A DNA stretch of 64,000 nucleotides from the NCBI GenBank assembly GCA_036557225.1, contig DATBHX010000021.1, positions 1 through 64,000 on the forward strand, written 5' to 3'. Position 1 is the stretch's first letter. The number at the start of each line of letters is the position of its first letter. The notes beneath the pieces are model-generated. The model saw nothing but the letters and a program-made list of their open reading frames with translations. It was not told the origin of the DNA and did not search any database. Below, one piece after another: positions 35,215 to 42,982 of this stretch. Both the position numbers and the translations under genes were made by a program. The DNA is from Angelobacter sp036557225. Lineage in GTDB: Bacteria > Acidobacteriota > Terriglobia > Terriglobales > Acidobacteriaceae.

Positions 35215-35670
35215 CTAAACTCCCACGCCAAATACCGCACGGGCTCTTTGCAGCGGCGCGGAAAGGAACGTGCGCAGTTCACGCAGGAATTTTGGCTTGT
35301 AGATCATGGCGGTGGCGCCACAGCCGGCGCAGGCTGCCCGAAACTGCGTGCTGGTGTCCATCGACATCAAAATGATCTCAATCTGAGGATGCATTTGCGA
35401 AATCAACAGAGCCGTTCTCAGTCCGCTCATGCCGGGCATATCTGCGTCCAACAGGACCATCTCCGGCTGCAACTCGGCGATGCGGTCGATCGTTTCCGGC
35501 CCGTTTTCCGCCCGCCCTACCACTTCCACCACCTTGTGATGCTCCAGAAGCGTGCAGATTGCGTGCAGAATTGTAGTCGAATCGTCGACTACAAGCGTTC
35601 GCCTCCTTCGCGGCGGCAGAGGCCTGGCGGTGCGTGCTGTGGTATACAGGCGAACCGTTGTAGCTGACAT
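35215..35670 (-). CDS. Receiver-only response regulator
   Basis: The 151-aa protein has an N-terminal basic tail (about 1-25) and a single receiver domain: acidic pair in TLVVDDSTT, phospho-Asp in EMVLLDADMPGMSG (about 75), and Lys in MIYKPKF. There is no output domain, so it would act through protein-protein contact, phosphotransfer or as a sink. AAGGA about 7 bases upstream supports the start. It is a paralogue of the gene at 36434 and shares its promoter architecture. The sensor kinase begins 103 bp downstream on the same strand. Confidence 0.85.
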   Translation of the reverse strand: MSATTVRLYTTARTARPLPPRRRRTLVVDDSTTILHAICTLLEHHKVVEVVGRAENGPETIDRIAELQPEMVLLDADMPGMSGLRTALLISQMHPQIEIILMSMDTSTQFRAACAGCGATAMIYKPKFLRELRTFLSAPLQRARAVFGVGV

Positions 35671-35725
35671 ATAAATCCTTCAATCCTAACCACATCTAGG
35701 TTAGGCCGAACCGGTCGCAGGCGGG

Positions 35726-35764
35726 GTAAACACCCCGACAAGAGACTGTAAAGTTTCTGTAAAG
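35726..35764. promoter_or_regulatory. Phased GTAAA array, PHO-box-like
   Basis: GTAAA occurs at 35726, 35748 and 35759 (steps of 22 and 11 bp). The last two form a perfect direct repeat, CTGTAAAG-TTT-CTGTAAAG. Tandem 11-bp-phased sites with a CTGT start are typical for OmpR/PhoB-family dimers. The array begins 56 bp upstream of the receiver-only gene start. The same spacing recurs at 36935-36972. Confidence 0.6.
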
Positions 35765-35878
35765 ATCAATGCCTTGTGGTAGGCAAATCAATCATCCGGG
35801 TTATGAAGCAAGGACAAGCGGGCCGTGAAACGCAAGGAGAACGTAATAGCCCGCCTGTCCTTGAACGGCGGCAGGAGG

Positions 35879-36346
35879 TCACTTGAAAGAAGCGCCTGGA
35901 GGGGGCCCCCCCGGCCGGCCGTGCCCGCGCAAACCCCACCCATGATGGCTCTCCATCTGGGTAAACTTGCTCTGTTGGTCTGGATGAAGAATCTGGAACA
36001 TCGCGGCATCCGCCTTGGCATGCGTCAACGTCATCTGCCCTATCAGGTTGCCGATGGTGTTCGAAGCCTGCTCAATCGCCGCCGTGTCGTTCTTCTGGAT
36101 AGCGGCCTGCAGGTTCTGTTGTGCGGTGTGCATCTGGCCATGCAGTGCTTTCGCGCCGCTCATCTCTTCCGTATAAATGCTGGTGGCCTGCTGCTGTTGC
36201 TGCGCATCCAGAGATAAGTGTTTGGTCAGCATGTCCACATGGTGCTGGACCATCTGCGCCGGATCAGGCGGCATTCTATGTTGCGCCGTCGCCAGCGCGC
36301 CGGCCAGGACAACAAGGGTAAATGCTTTCAGGAACGTTGTTCTCAT
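35879..36346 (-). CDS. Spy/CpxP-like periplasmic protein
   Basis: A 155-aa exported protein. The signal peptide is about residues 1-21 (FTLVVLAGALATA). The mature part is almost all helix, with an LSLDAQQQQQATSIYTEEM block and a second similar turn (LHPDQQSKFTQME), resembling the LTxxQ repeats of Spy/CpxP. The tail is Gly/Pro-rich (GRPGGPPPGASFK). Family members are ATP-independent chaperones or inhibitors in envelope stress responses. It lies between the two receiver-only regulators, near a kinase-regulator pair, consistent with a stress output gene. Confidence 0.75.
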   Translation of the reverse strand: MRTTFLKAFTLVVLAGALATAQHRMPPDPAQMVQHHVDMLTKHLSLDAQQQQQATSIYTEEMSGAKALHGQMHTAQQNLQAAIQKNDTAAIEQASNTIGNLIGQMTLTHAKADAAMFQILHPDQQSKFTQMESHHGWGLRGHGRPGGPPPGASFK

Positions 36347-36433
36347 CGCCTCATTTTCTCCATTTTTTGCAAACCCAAAATAAACTCATGCTGTAAATCC
36401 AATTTCAATGTCGCGCTCGATCATTGCGTACTA

Positions 36434-36883
36434 TCACGCTTCTGATTCACATCTCAGACGTTCCAGAGCGGCGCAGAACTCCTGCCGGAAATTCTCTTTA
36501 TGCACAAAATCCATGGCCCCGGAATCCTCGCAGGCGGCGCGCAATTCGGGCGTGTTATCGGTGGACATGAGCACCACGCGGGCGGACGGAAATCTGTGCC
36601 CAAAAAACCATGCCAGTGTCAGGCCGTCGAGATAGGGCATGTGCACATCCATCAGCACCATGTCGGGCTTCAGCTTCATGACGGTCTCAATGGCTTCTCC
36701 GCCACGATCGGCGCGCGCCACGACATCCACCAACGGATCGAGCTCCAGTAGTTCGCAGACCACTTCGAGAAAGGTTTCAGAATCGTCCACCACGACGGTC
36801 CTGATTCTCTTTGTGCCGGTTGCAATGGAAATCGGCTGCGCTTCGATTGCACTGAAAACCGGTTCCGCTACAGTTGCCATCAT
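36434..36883 (-). CDS. Receiver-only response regulator
   Basis: The 149-aa protein has a leader of about 27 residues and one receiver domain: acidic pair in RTVVVDDSET, phospho-Asp in DMVLMDVHMPYLDG (about 76), and Lys in MDFVHKENF. No output domain. It resembles the gene at 35215-35670 along its whole length. Two adjacent ATGs are possible; the second (36880) has better spacing from GGAGG. The upstream region contains the shared GTAAA array. YtxH is divergently transcribed. Confidence 0.85.
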   Translation of the reverse strand: MMATVAEPVFSAIEAQPISIATGTKRIRTVVVDDSETFLEVVCELLELDPLVDVVARADRGGEAIETVMKLKPDMVLMDVHMPYLDGLTLAWFFGHRFPSARVVLMSTDNTPELRAACEDSGAMDFVHKENFRQEFCAALERLRCESEA

Positions 36884-36934
36884 GCCTCCAACAACGTGAT
36901 GTTGTTATAGGAACATCTTTCGCTGTGGAGGTGG

Positions 36935-36973
36935 GTAAAATGGCTGGCAATGCAGTGTAAAGAGCTTGTAAAT
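36935..36973. promoter_or_regulatory. Phased GTAAA array, second copy
   Basis: GTAAA at 36935, 36957 and 36968 repeats the 22- and 11-bp steps seen at 35726-35763. It begins 52 bp upstream of the second receiver-only gene, almost the same distance as in the first. The flanking sequence differs, so the motif itself appears conserved. It could also control the divergent YtxH gene. Confidence 0.6.
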
Positions 36974-37079
36974 CATGCCGATGCGGCACGTCCCTAAAGT
37001 CCGCTCAGCGCTGACCTTTAGTGAATTTGCTCCGCCTGAGTTCCGAGTGTTAAGATCGCTGGATTGTGGAGGTCGTCTG

Positions 37080-37385
37080 ATGTCGGATAGAGATAGCAGC
37101 AACAGCTTCATGTGGTTTCTGGCTGGTCTGGGCTTTGGCGCGTTGCTGGGCGTGCTCTATGCACCCCGCTCCGGGCGCGAAACCCGCGAAGCCATTAAGA
37201 ACTCAGCCCAGGAAGGCGGCGAGTATCTGCGCACCCGCGGCCGCGAAGCCCGCGAGACGATGAATCAGTGGGTCGACCGCGGCAAGGAAGCCATGGGCCA
37301 GCAAAAAGAAAAGATCAGCGCCGCCATCGACGCGAGCCGCCAAGCGTATCGCGAGGCCGCCGCAGAAGGCAAAAAAGGCTCCTAA
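37080..37385 (+). CDS. YtxH-domain protein
   Basis: A 101-aa small membrane-anchored protein. One N-terminal hydrophobic segment (about 10-26, FMWFLAGLGFGALLGVLYAP) is followed by RSGRETRE and a long charged helix. GxxxGxLxAPxxGxxTR is the YtxH signature (found in general-stress proteins). The ATG at 37080 has GGAGG about 8 bases upstream; the frame is open to 36975 without support. The next gene starts 15 bp downstream. Confidence 0.85.
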   Translation: MSDRDSSNSFMWFLAGLGFGALLGVLYAPRSGRETREAIKNSAQEGGEYLRTRGREARETMNQWVDRGKEAMGQQKEKISAAIDASRQAYREAAAEGKKGS

Positions 37386-37400
37386 GGAGCTCCACAGCGA

Positions 37401-37913
37401 GTGAATATTCCGATCATCACGGTCTTCGTGGTCGTTGCCGCGGTTGCCATTGTGCTGCAACTGGTGGTTCTGTTTGCCATGTACAAGGCCCTGCGGCAGA
37501 GCTCGGAAAGAGTTGAAGGCATCGCTGCGCGCCTGGAGCAGCAGGCCTCCCCGGTGCTGGCCACGGCGGCTGAAATCCTCGATGACGCCAAACCCAAGCT
37601 GGCGGAAATTACCACGAACCTGGCGGAGAGCTCCGCCACCATCCGCGCGCACGTGGCTGAGGTTGGAGCTGCGACCAGCGAAATTGCGGAACGCGCGCGC
37701 CTGCAAGCTGCCCGCCTGGATGAGTTCATCATTACTGCGGCGCAACGCGTTGAGGCAACTTCCGAATTGCTGCAGCACAGGGTCTTCTCGCCCATGCGGC
37801 GCGTCCGCGCCATCGTAAGCGCCCTCAATGCCGGGCTAAGCTTCCTGCGATCCACCCGCTCACGTCATCGGAGCAACGGCAGCGAGGTGGAAGACGAAGA
37901 GATGTTTATATGA
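37401..37913 (+). CDS. Membrane-anchored coiled-coil protein (DUF948-like)
   Basis: A 170-aa protein with one N-terminal membrane helix (about 5-28) followed by a long heptad-rich alpha-helix (30-130) and a basic/acidic tail. A GTG start is preceded by AAGGAG within the end of the YtxH gene. The pairing of YtxH and DUF948-like genes is common and suggests an envelope- or stress-associated pair. Its TGA stop touches the left arm of the inverted repeat of the next cassette. Confidence 0.7.
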   Translation: MNIPIITVFVVVAAVAIVLQLVVLFAMYKALRQSSERVEGIAARLEQQASPVLATAAEILDDAKPKLAEITTNLAESSATIRAHVAEVGAATSEIAERARLQAARLDEFIITAAQRVEATSELLQHRVFSPMRRVRAIVSALNAGLSFLRSTRSRHRSNGSEVEDEEMFI

Positions 37914-37950
37914 AATTGGTAAATGAGTAAATTGGTAAGTTGGTAAATTT
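37914..37950. repeat. Left arm of 37-bp inverted repeat
   Basis: The arm is built from repeated GGTAAATT-like units and matches the reverse complement of 38314-38350 at 36 of 37 positions. It lies between the upstream stop codon and the TTG start of the S23-type gene. Confidence 0.85.
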
Positions 37951-38315
37951 TGAGCCCGCCCGAAGAACTTCGCTTGAGAACAAAGAAGTTTGCTCTCCGA
38001 GTTATCCGCCTTTTTCAAGCTCTTCCCAGAACTACAGAAGCGCAGGTTCTCGGCAAGCAGCTTTTGCGCTGCGGCACATCCGTTGCTGCCAACTATCGTG
38101 CGGCGTGTCGTGCGCGCTCTAAGCCAGAGTTCATTGCAAGACTTGGAATTGTTGCTGAAGAAGCGGATGAAAGCGTTCTTTGGCTGGAACTGCTCGGAGA
38201 TGCACACATTCTCAAGCAGGAAAAACTCGAGGATATTTCAAAAGAAGCCAAAGAGCTTGCCGCAATTTTCTCGACATCAATAAAGACTGCAAAAGGAAAC
38301 AGACAAAGTTTCTAA
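37950..38315 (+). CDS. Four-helix-bundle protein (S23 / 23S rRNA intervening-sequence type)
   Basis: The 121-aa protein belongs to the S23/IVS four-helix-bundle family; the hallmark block is LLRCGTSVAANYRAACRARSKPEFIARLGIVAEEADESVLWLELL (about 40-85). The fold pentamerises in known members and relates to the diversity-generating-retroelement accessory protein Avd; its function here is unknown. The only in-frame starts are TTG codons at 37950 or 37974, as a stop lies just upstream. The gene fills the space between two arms of an inverted repeat, its TAA overlapping the right arm. No reverse transcriptase or variable repeat is nearby, and it is not inside rRNA. Confidence 0.85.
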   Translation: MSPPEELRLRTKKFALRVIRLFQALPRTTEAQVLGKQLLRCGTSVAANYRAACRARSKPEFIARLGIVAEEADESVLWLELLGDAHILKQEKLEDISKEAKELAAIFSTSIKTAKGNRQSF

Positions 38316-38350
38316 ATTTACCAACTTACCAATTTACCCATTTACCAATT
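38314..38350. repeat. Right arm of 37-bp inverted repeat
   Basis: Mirror copy of 37914-37950 with a single mismatch. It begins inside the S23-type stop codon and ends five bases before the stop codon of the opposite-strand ftsI. Confidence 0.85.
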
Positions 38351-38354
38351 CCGG

Positions 38355-40658
38355 TCATCTTCCGAACTGCACCGTCACGTGCCCGCCCGGGGGAATTCTG
38401 GTTCCCGCTATTGGCGATTGCGTTTGACCGACGCCGCTGCCGCTCGCGTCTAGTTCAAGCCCCGCTTCTTCTGCGGCTTCTAACGCCGTGCGCAAAGACT
38501 TTCCACGAAAGTCCGGGACCAACACTCCTCCGGCGACATCCACCACCACCGTTCCACGGGCTGGTTCTGGAGGTCTAGGGATCGCAGGCGCGGGAGCTAC
38601 AGGCGCGGGAAAACTTATCGGTTTCGCAGCCGGTGCGGGTTGCGGTTCAGACTTGCTGGTCGCGGCCACTGTCTTTACCTGAGCATTCTGCGGTCCAGGC
38701 AACGCAGGCGCGGGCGTCGGCGCCACGGTCGAAGCCGGAGTGTCCGCCGGCATTTGCTCACTGGCGATGTAGTCCGGAGCGCCTTCTGAGACATCGTCCT
38801 CTTTCGCATGGGCCCGCAGATACATTCGCCGCGGGTCCTGGAATTCGACATCGTGCGGCACGTTCATGTACGCCAGCACTTGCTGCGCAATGCGTGAGAA
38901 AACCGGGGCCGCAGTCTCTCCCCCACCATCGCGCGGGTAACCGCCCTGAGGAGAATCGAGCACTATCAGCACTGTCACCGCTGGACTGTTCACCGGCGCA
39001 AAACCGCCGAACGAGGCAATATGCTTCTGGTGAGAATAATGACCGCTGGCATCAATCTTTTGCGCTGTCCCGGTTTTACCGGCTGAAGTATAGCCATCCA
39101 GAATGGCGCGCTTACCGGTGCCTCGCAGCACCACACCTTCCATCATTCGCTTCAACTCTGCGGCAGTCATGGGTGAAACAACGCGTCGCCCGAGCGCCGG
39201 GCGAAAGGCGATGAGTTGTGGCGTGCTGCGCGGCGGAGTTGTTCCGGCCAGAATTCTCGGCGGGATATATACACCGTCGTTCGCAATGGTCGAAACCATA
39301 GCTGCCAACTGTACCGGCGATACGCCGATCTCCTGCCCCATGGAGATCGCGCCAATGCTCACCTTTGACCAGCGGCTTACCGGTTTGGTGATACCGCGGG
39401 TCTCCCCCGGCAATTCAATGTGTGTCTGCGATCCAAAGCCAAATGCGCGAATATAGCGGTCGAACCTGTCTTCACCCAGACGCAACGCGACTTTGATTGC
39501 TCCCACGTCGCTCGAGTGCTCCAGAATCTGCGAGATCGTCAGTCCGGCGTAGGGATGATGATCGTGAATGCGTAAACCATTCACCACAATCGATCCCATC
39601 TGGCAATCAATGACCTCGTCCGGATTGGTGATCTTTTCTTCCAGCGCACCCGCCAATGTCACCAGTTTGAAGGTGGAACCTGGCTCGTAAATGTCGCTCA
39701 CAGCCCGGTTTTTCAGGGCCTGTGGATTCACCTTATTAAAGATGTTGGGATTGAATGTAGGCCAGTTCGCCAGGGCCAACACTTCTCCCGTATGCGGATT
39801 CTGTACGATCACCGTGCCTGCTTCAGCGCCCGTATCAGAAATGGCCCTGGCCAATTCACGCTCAGCGATGTATTGGATTTTTTCATCCAGCGTCAGCACA
39901 ACATTCTCGCCGGGGTCGGGATTTTTTTCCGTACGTCCCAGCCATTTGCGGCGATTGTCCATTGTGATCAGCATCTTTCCAGGCTTGCCGGTCAGCTGAG
40001 TATCAAATTCACGCTCGATGCCGCCTAACCCTTCATCATCCAGCCCCACATAGCCCAAGACTTGCGCCGCCAATTCACCTTTGGGATAAAAACGTTTGGA
40101 TTCTTTTTGAAAGTAAATTCCCTTAAGATTCAGCGCACGAATGCGGGCACTGGCGGCGTTGTCGACTTTGCGCGCCACCCAGGCAAAGGCCTTGGAGTTG
40201 CCGAGGCGATCTTCAATCTCGGAGGCATCGCTCTGGAGCACCCTGCCCAGGATTCGCGCAGTGGTGTGGATGTCAGCAATTTCCGACGGCACGGCAAAGA
40301 TCGAGTCCACGCTGACGGTCATCGCCAGCTCATTGCCGCTGCGATCATAAATGTTGCCGCGAACCGGGGCTACTTCGATGGAACGCTGCTGCTGGCGCGC
40401 CGCACGCTGGGTGTAATCGCCGTAGTGGACCACCTGCAGCCAGACCAGGCGGACACAGATTGCCACAAACCAAAATGCCAAGAACCCGGCAAGAACAAGA
40501 AGTCGTCTGACTCTTCTGTCGCTGCGCTCCAAACCGCTCAACAGCATTCCCTCCATTGATTTGTCAGCGCATGAGCAGCAGGCTCGGCGGGCAAGCCGGC
40601 CTCGCCTTTTGCTTTTAAAAAAATGAGGCGGCCCCAGCTGGTTTTCCGGAGTCGCCAT
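38355..40658 (-). CDS. ftsI: Septal peptidoglycan transpeptidase (PBP3/FtsI) with PASTA domain
   Basis: A 767-aa class B penicillin-binding protein. After a cytoplasmic N-terminus and one membrane helix (about 52-75) comes the dimerisation domain (VRGNIYDRSGNELAM). The transpeptidase follows, with the active-site Ser in PGSTFKL, SSD in place of the SxN, and KTGTAQ. A Pro/Ala linker (about 640-700) and a C-terminal PASTA domain (VPDFRGKSLRTALEAAEEAGLEL) end it. The ATG at 40658 has GGAG 6 bases upstream; a later ATG at 40556 is an alternative nearer the family norm. It is last in the dcw run mraZ-rsmH-ORF-ftsL-ftsI. Confidence 0.93.
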   Translation of the reverse strand: MATPENQLGPPHFFKSKRRGRLARRACCSCADKSMEGMLLSGLERSDRRVRRLLVLAGFLAFWFVAICVRLVWLQVVHYGDYTQRAARQQQRSIEVAPVRGNIYDRSGNELAMTVSVDSIFAVPSEIADIHTTARILGRVLQSDASEIEDRLGNSKAFAWVARKVDNAASARIRALNLKGIYFQKESKRFYPKGELAAQVLGYVGLDDEGLGGIEREFDTQLTGKPGKMLITMDNRRKWLGRTEKNPDPGENVVLTLDEKIQYIAERELARAISDTGAEAGTVIVQNPHTGEVLALANWPTFNPNIFNKVNPQALKNRAVSDIYEPGSTFKLVTLAGALEEKITNPDEVIDCQMGSIVVNGLRIHDHHPYAGLTISQILEHSSDVGAIKVALRLGEDRFDRYIRAFGFGSQTHIELPGETRGITKPVSRWSKVSIGAISMGQEIGVSPVQLAAMVSTIANDGVYIPPRILAGTTPPRSTPQLIAFRPALGRRVVSPMTAAELKRMMEGVVLRGTGKRAILDGYTSAGKTGTAQKIDASGHYSHQKHIASFGGFAPVNSPAVTVLIVLDSPQGGYPRDGGGETAAPVFSRIAQQVLAYMNVPHDVEFQDPRRMYLRAHAKEDDVSEGAPDYIASEQMPADTPASTVAPTPAPALPGPQNAQVKTVAATSKSEPQPAPAAKPISFPAPVAPAPAIPRPPEPARGTVVVDVAGGVLVPDFRGKSLRTALEAAEEAGLELDASGSGVGQTQSPIAGTRIPPGGHVTVQFGR

Positions 40659-40702
40659 TCAAAGCTCCGGAAACTCCGGGGCCAAGGTTCACCAACCAAA
40701 GC

Positions 40703-41179
40703 TTATTGCGCCGCGATCACCGCCACCGGCGTTGCTCGCGCCATGATCGGAGCGCCGGCTTCATCCGGGTTCATCTGCATGATCTGTCCCGGCTCGGGCG
40801 ACCCCAAACCCATCTGCCGCGCCAACGCATCAATGCGGCTGGGATCGCGCAGCGATGCGGTTTCCAGCTTGAGCGTGCGGTTCATCTCCACCAGCCGGTC
40901 GCGTTCGGTTTTCTGCGCCTCAATGCGATAACCGTATTCAATGGAGCGAAAATGCTGCCAGGCATAGACCATCATCAGCAGGAAAAGCGCAGCCACGCAG
41001 GCGGAGAACATTCTGATTTCGCGCCTGCGCTGCGGATCGCTGATCTTGACCAGCCGGGAATTGTCGATGGTCTTCTGGAAATAGAATTCCGGCGTAATGC
41101 CGGCGACGCTGCGCCGCGACGAGGCGCGAGCGTCCACCGGCGTGATCATCCCTGTGATGTGCATTGCCCCTGCGGCCAT
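40703..41179 (-). CDS. ftsL: Cell-division protein FtsL
   Basis: The 158-aa bitopic protein has a cytoplasmic N-terminus of about 58 residues, one membrane helix (about 59-76, FSACVAALFLLMMVYAW) and a heptad-rich periplasmic coiled coil (YRIEAQKTERDRLVEMNRTLKLETASL), then a short Pro/Ala tail. FtsL, FtsB and FtsQ together activate FtsI/FtsW at the septum. Its ATG directly follows the TAA of the 49-aa ORF, and ftsI starts 44 bp downstream. Confidence 0.85.
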   Translation of the reverse strand: MAAGAMHITGMITPVDARASSRRSVAGITPEFYFQKTIDNSRLVKISDPQRRREIRMFSACVAALFLLMMVYAWQHFRSIEYGYRIEAQKTERDRLVEMNRTLKLETASLRDPSRIDALARQMGLGSPEPGQIMQMNPDEAGAPIMARATPVAVIAAQ

Positions 41180-41329
41180 TTACGCTACCTCAATCATTTC
41201 CCGGCGCCATTCAAAGCGGCGCAACGGCTGCTGGCGTTCCCGCTCCACAGCCTGTTTCTGTTCCCGCGCATGCTCTTCCGCGCGCTGTACGCTGTTGATC
41301 AACTCTTCAATCGTCGTTCCTTGAAACAT
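41180..41329 (-). CDS. Small conserved-looking ORF between rsmH and ftsL
   Basis: A 49-aa highly charged, helical protein (MFQGTTIEELINSVQRAEEH, then an Arg/Glu/Gln-rich stretch ending REMIEVA). GAGG about 8 bases upstream supports the ATG, and the TAA abuts the ftsL ATG with no gap (TAAATG), as in a coupled operon. It has no signal or membrane helix. I do not recognise it; its place in the division cluster suggests a small cytoplasmic partner, but this is inference. Confidence 0.6.
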   Translation of the reverse strand: MFQGTTIEELINSVQRAEEHAREQKQAVERERQQPLRRFEWRREMIEVA

Positions 41330-41477
41330 CTTCTTGTCCTCTTTTCTCGAGGGAACTTTTATTCCGGGGCGACACCGTTACTGAAGGTAGGTGAAGTTTT
41401 CGCCCAAGTAGGAGGAAGGCAGTGCCTCCCCGGAAACTTGCTGTCTCGCCTGCCTACCACGGCCAGCGAAACGAACC

Positions 41478-42431
41478 TCATAATCTCTCCGCGGCGCGCA
41501 GCTTCGCGCTGCGCGACCTTGGATTGCGATCGATCTCTTCTTCCGTCGCCGTTAACGGCTTCTTTGTCAGAACTGCATAGATGCCGGCTTTTGCGCCGTC
41601 CCGCAGAGCGTCTTTCACGATGCGGTCTTCCAGGGAGTGAAAGCTGATCACCACCAGCCTGCCTCCCTTGTTGAGGACCTGCGGCGCTGCCGTCAACAGC
41701 GCCTTCAGGTCATCCAGTTCGCGGTTTACGAAGATTCGGATAGCCTGGAAAGTTCTGGTCGCCGGATGAATCTTTTCCCGAGCCCCGTGATCGTGTTTCA
41801 TTGACCGGAGCGCAGCCGATAGTACTTGTGCCAGATGAGCGGTTGTTCTGATCGGCCGCGCCCGGACAATGGCTCTGGCGATTCTCCGCGACCTCCTTTC
41901 CTCACCGAATTCGTAAATCACATTCGCGAGGTCTTCTTCGCGCATGTGGTTTACCACTTGATCGGCGGTACGGTCTCCCTCGGGGTTCATCCTCATATCC
42001 AGGGGACCCTCCGCCTGAAAGCTGAATCCGCGCGCCGCGTCGCCAAACTGCAGAGAACTTACGCCCAGGTCCGCCAGCAGCCCGTCAGCGGAAGCTGCCG
42101 GGACATGCTGGGGGACTTCGGCGTAAGAGCTGTGCAGCAGCGTGATCTTCGGAGCATCACCTCCGATCTCCGAAAACCGCCGGCGCGCCAGCGCCAGCGC
42201 GTTGGTATCTTTATCGAAGCCAATCAAATGACCCTGTGGGCCGAGGCGTTTTGCGATTTCTAAACTGTGCCCGCCCAAACCCAGGGTCGCGTCGATATAG
42301 GTGCCGCCGCGCCGGATTGCCAAAAAGTCGATCGCTTCTTTTAAAAGAACTGAAACATGGCCAACTTCGCCACTGCCATGCGCTCCCTGAGGAGCTTTTT
42401 CCGAACCAAAATCGTCGTCCTTCTGTGCCAC
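41478..42431 (-). CDS. rsmH: 16S rRNA (cytosine-1402-N4) methyltransferase
   Basis: The 317-aa SAM-dependent enzyme (formerly MraW) methylates N4 of C1402 in 16S rRNA. Family blocks are GHVSVLLKEAIDFL, YIDATLGLGGHSLEIAKRL (SAM motif I), GLLADLGVSSLQFGDAARGFSF, ATRTFQAIRIFVNREL and VVISFHSLEDRIVK. A GTG start shares a base with the mraZ TAG stop. Length is normal. It stands second in the dcw cluster, as usual. Confidence 0.95.
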   Translation of the reverse strand: MAQKDDDFGSEKAPQGAHGSGEVGHVSVLLKEAIDFLAIRRGGTYIDATLGLGGHSLEIAKRLGPQGHLIGFDKDTNALALARRRFSEIGGDAPKITLLHSSYAEVPQHVPAASADGLLADLGVSSLQFGDAARGFSFQAEGPLDMRMNPEGDRTADQVVNHMREEDLANVIYEFGEERRSRRIARAIVRARPIRTTAHLAQVLSAALRSMKHDHGAREKIHPATRTFQAIRIFVNRELDDLKALLTAAPQVLNKGGRLVVISFHSLEDRIVKDALRDGAKAGIYAVLTKKPLTATEEEIDRNPRSRSAKLRAAERL

Positions 42432-42871
42432 TAGATGCCCAGTTCGTCGAGAGTCTTCTCATCGTCAGACGTGAACGGGTTCTCTTCGATGTCCTTCTTG
42501 TACGCCTCGATGTTCTGCACTTCGAGGTAGGTCAAATTGCCGACCACTGCCACTTCGCCCTTGATCCCCGCCGAATCCCGCAACAGCGCCGGTATCAGCA
42601 GCCGCCCTTGCCCGTCGATCTCCACTTGCTGACCGTAGTAGTTGGTGCGATTCAGGAACTTCTTTTTGGTCGGGTTGAAATTCGACAAACGCGCCAGCTT
42701 CTCTTCGATCCGCTGCCACTCCTCGAAGGGATACACTTGAGCAACCTTGCCGTCGAGCGAGGTGATGTAAAATTGCGTGCCGTACTTCTCGTCGATCAGA
42801 CGCTTGAATTCCGCGGGGACCTTTAGACGTCCCTTCTCGTCGACGCGAGTTGGATGGTTGCCGCGAAACAT
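42431..42871 (-). CDS. mraZ: Division-cluster transcriptional regulator MraZ
   Basis: The 146-aa AbrB-like DNA-binding protein has two SpoVT-AbrB repeats: MFRGNHPTRVDEKGRLKVPAEF at the start, and QQVEIDGQGRLLIPALLRD in the second half, both with the DxxGR core. MraZ autorepresses the dcw operon by binding phased TGG-type repeats in its own promoter; such repeats are visible upstream (42983-43067). The ATG lacks an obvious Shine-Dalgarno. rsmH begins at its stop codon. Confidence 0.95.
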   Translation of the reverse strand: MFRGNHPTRVDEKGRLKVPAEFKRLIDEKYGTQFYITSLDGKVAQVYPFEEWQRIEEKLARLSNFNPTKKKFLNRTNYYGQQVEIDGQGRLLIPALLRDSAGIKGEVAVVGNLTYLEVQNIEAYKKDIEENPFTSDDEKTLDELGI

Positions 42872-42982
42872 TGTTTTTTCTGGTTGCTGCTAAAACCGGC
42901 ACTACCAAGGAGGCAAAAACGGTAATTTCTAGCTGTTTTTCGGGCTCAGTCACCGCAATTTGGGGGTTTTTCTGGTTCATTT

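Noticed and set aside
37950..38315. Diversity-generating retroelement (the S23 fold is shared with Avd)
   Set aside because: No reverse transcriptase, template repeat or variable repeat is present nearby.
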